A DNA stretch of 44,858 nt from Seminavis robusta (lineage: Eukaryota > Bacillariophyta > Bacillariophyceae > Naviculales > Naviculaceae). The notes below the pieces were generated by a model. It worked only from the letters and a program-made list of their open reading frames with translations. It had not been told where the DNA came from and ran no database searches. The stretch's first letter is position 1. Each line of letters starts with the position of its first letter. The stretch is from contig CAICTM010000866.1 of assembly GCA_903772945.1 (NCBI GenBank), forward strand, positions 1 through 44,858, written 5' to 3'. Positions 43,669-44,858 of the stretch are shown one piece after another. A program made the position numbers and the translations under genes.

Positions 43669-44858
43669 AGGGTCCTTGGGTGCGGTTTGCGCCGGGTGCC
43701 AGACTCTGTTTTGCACTGGGAGACTGAGTGGCGTTGGAACTGGGAGATTCACTGCTTGGAGGGGCAGTCCCTGAAGCTGAAGTCGTGGCTCCTGTTGGAA
43801 AAGCTGTGGTTGGTTTTGGCGCGAGACAGCATCCCTGACAACTGTACCCCTCTTCTTGCAGGTAAACACTGATTGCATCCTGCTGCTCATACCAGACTTT
43901 GAGTGCCTCAAGCTTTTTAAAACCATTGACCTCAACATCAAAGCCTCCACAGTGCTCTTCACATGAGACAAGAAAGACTCCATTCTGATCACTGCCCATA
44001 GACTGATTCTTGGTGACATCAAGCACGGTTTGCTTGACAAGGGCACCAAACTTTTCGATTGCCTCCACATTGCCATTGCTGAGTTTTACTGCTCCCCGGC
44101 CCCAATCATCATACAGAGACTGCATGACAAAGACAGGAGTTTCAATGTGTTGGACAATGTTTTCAGCATAGACGCATTGAGATGTGTCGCTCTCGTGCTG
44201 GGTGCAACCTGATGGCAACATTGGCTGATGCAGCTCAATTCCATCTCTCATGAGATTTCCATAGGTGAGACTTGCTGTTTCATTGTAATCAATGAAGAAT
44301 CCGGATTCAGGGGCACATACAACTTTGGCTTCAGGTGAATATTGCTGGATGGCATCTGCCCACCGATCGCAATGCAGGAGAGTTGACAAGCCACCAGCAC
44401 TGCACCCTCCAACCACTACATCAGTAGCCATGCCCAGGTTGTGCTTGGCAAAGAGATCAGTCATTCCTGCTTGAAGAATATCAAACCCTCTAAGATGCAA
44501 TTCAGTGGTGCCGTCATTCCCAATGATCGGATTGGCAATGGTGCCACTGAAAGAAAAGCCATCACAATAGCGAAAGTAGACCTTGTTCCAATCGTGCATC
44601 AGTGGGTTGACAGCAGGATCATCAGAGAAAAGAGCTTGGGCTTTGCGGAAGCTGGGCTTGTCATTGGATGTTGTTCCCCACTGGGTTTTAACTCGATTTG
44701 TGCATTGTCGAATGTCCTTGCACCAACCACCTCCTTGCATTTCAATGTACCACTTGTTCGAGGCAGCATCAGAAGTAGCAGCCGCATGGTAGTAGAGTCC
44801 TGGTGATCCATCAAGGCACTTTGCACCTTCATAGGCTTCCAGTGAAAAGCCTTGCATC
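43580..44858 (-). CDS. pectin acetylesterase/Notum-family hydrolase, partial
   Basis: Alpha/beta-hydrolase of the PAE/Notum family, carboxylesterases that remove acetyl groups from polysaccharide or acyl groups from proteins. Visible family marks are AKCLDGSPGLYYH, IEMQGGGWCKD (oxyanion region), FRYCDGFSFSG, and GGCSAGG with nucleophile Ser153 (numbered from the ATG at 44857). The rest of the triad is probably Asp250 (SLYDDWG) and His302 (CEEHCGGF). Many Cys residues suit a secreted protein. After the domain comes a Ser/Thr/Pro-rich tail (about 355-405), probably an O-glycosylated linker. The ATG at 44857 is almost at the window edge and lacks a signal peptide, so the true start or an upstream exon is probably outside. 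The substrate is unknown; an algal cell-wall or extracellular glycan is inferred. Confidence 0.85.
   Translation of the reverse strand, partial: MQGFSLEAYEGAKCLDGSPGLYYHAAATSDAASNKWYIEMQGGGWCKDIRQCTNRVKTQWGTTSNDKPSFRKAQALFSDDPAVNPLMHDWNKVYFRYCDGFSFSGTIANPIIGNDGTTELHLRGFDILQAGMTDLFAKHNLGMATDVVVGGCSAGGLSTLLHCDRWADAIQQYSPEAKVVCAPESGFFIDYNETASLTYGNLMRDGIELHQPMLPSGCTQHESDTSQCVYAENIVQHIETPVFVMQSLYDDWGRGAVKLSNGNVEAIEKFGALVKQTVLDVTKNQSMGSDQNGVFLVSCEEHCGGFDVEVNGFKKLEALKVWYEQQDAISVYLQEEGYSCQGCCLAPKPTTAFPTGATTSASGTAPPSSESPSSNATQSPSAKQSLAPGANRTQGPFSTEPTTPSLQVTCPVQRQKLHWIPQIQH

Overview
This is a eukaryotic nuclear window, most probably from a diatom (a photosynthetic stramenopile, perhaps a pennate one). 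Supporting signs are: short GT-AG introns, mostly 72-117 nt; two proteins with a signal peptide whose predicted cleavage point is followed by Phe or Trp, as in diatom plastid presequences; a helicase-associated (HA) repeat protein and a short orphan protein of types I associate with diatom genomes; and ubiquitin units with Asp16/Asp24/Thr28, common in stramenopiles. The species call is inference.

Layout from left to right. (1) 1-737 (+): 3' part of COQ2, the ubiquinone-pathway prenyltransferase. (2) 1107-1994 (-): free-standing AlaX-like editing protein. (3) 3766-4431 (+): short orphan protein. (4) 5307-7203 (-): two-exon HA-repeat protein ending in a Tudor-like module. (5) 7547-9071 (+): five-exon phosphoglycerate mutase fused to an EF-hand pair, with a mitochondrion-like presequence. 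(6) 9715-10698 (-): putative plastid membrane protein. (7) 11052-11948 (+): membrane-anchored thioredoxin-fold protein. (8) 12574-18709 (-): five-exon TPR/Mlp-type nuclear-basket protein with a C-terminal FG-repeat tail. (9) 19783-34705 (-): a giant four-exon gene, modelled at 4,885 aa, built mainly from IQ-type calmodulin-binding repeats. (10) 35285-36412 (+): type II membrane sulfotransferase. (11) 37173-39907 (+): very long alpha-carbonic anhydrase with plastid-type signal, proline-rich repeats and a membrane segment. (12) 40450-42641 (-): eight-unit polyubiquitin gene with an intron after codon 2 and many single-base indels. (13) 43580-44858 (-): pectin acetylesterase/Notum-family hydrolase, cut by the window edge.

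The genes do not form one pathway; this is ordinary gene-dense chromosome. Two themes stand out. One is calcium/calmodulin: the giant IQ protein and the EF-hand mutase. The other is modular low-complexity architecture around known catalytic or structural cores: the carbonic anhydrase and the FG-tailed TPR. Many genes are divergent pairs with intergenic regions of 340-580 bp. A palindromic octamer, TACATGTA, occurs five times that I could find, always in noncoding DNA on the 5' side of a gene.

All exon models were built by eye from reading frame, GT-AG sites and family alignment; none has transcript support. Starts were set at the first plausible ATG. I found no tRNA, rRNA, CRISPR array or transposon that I can support.
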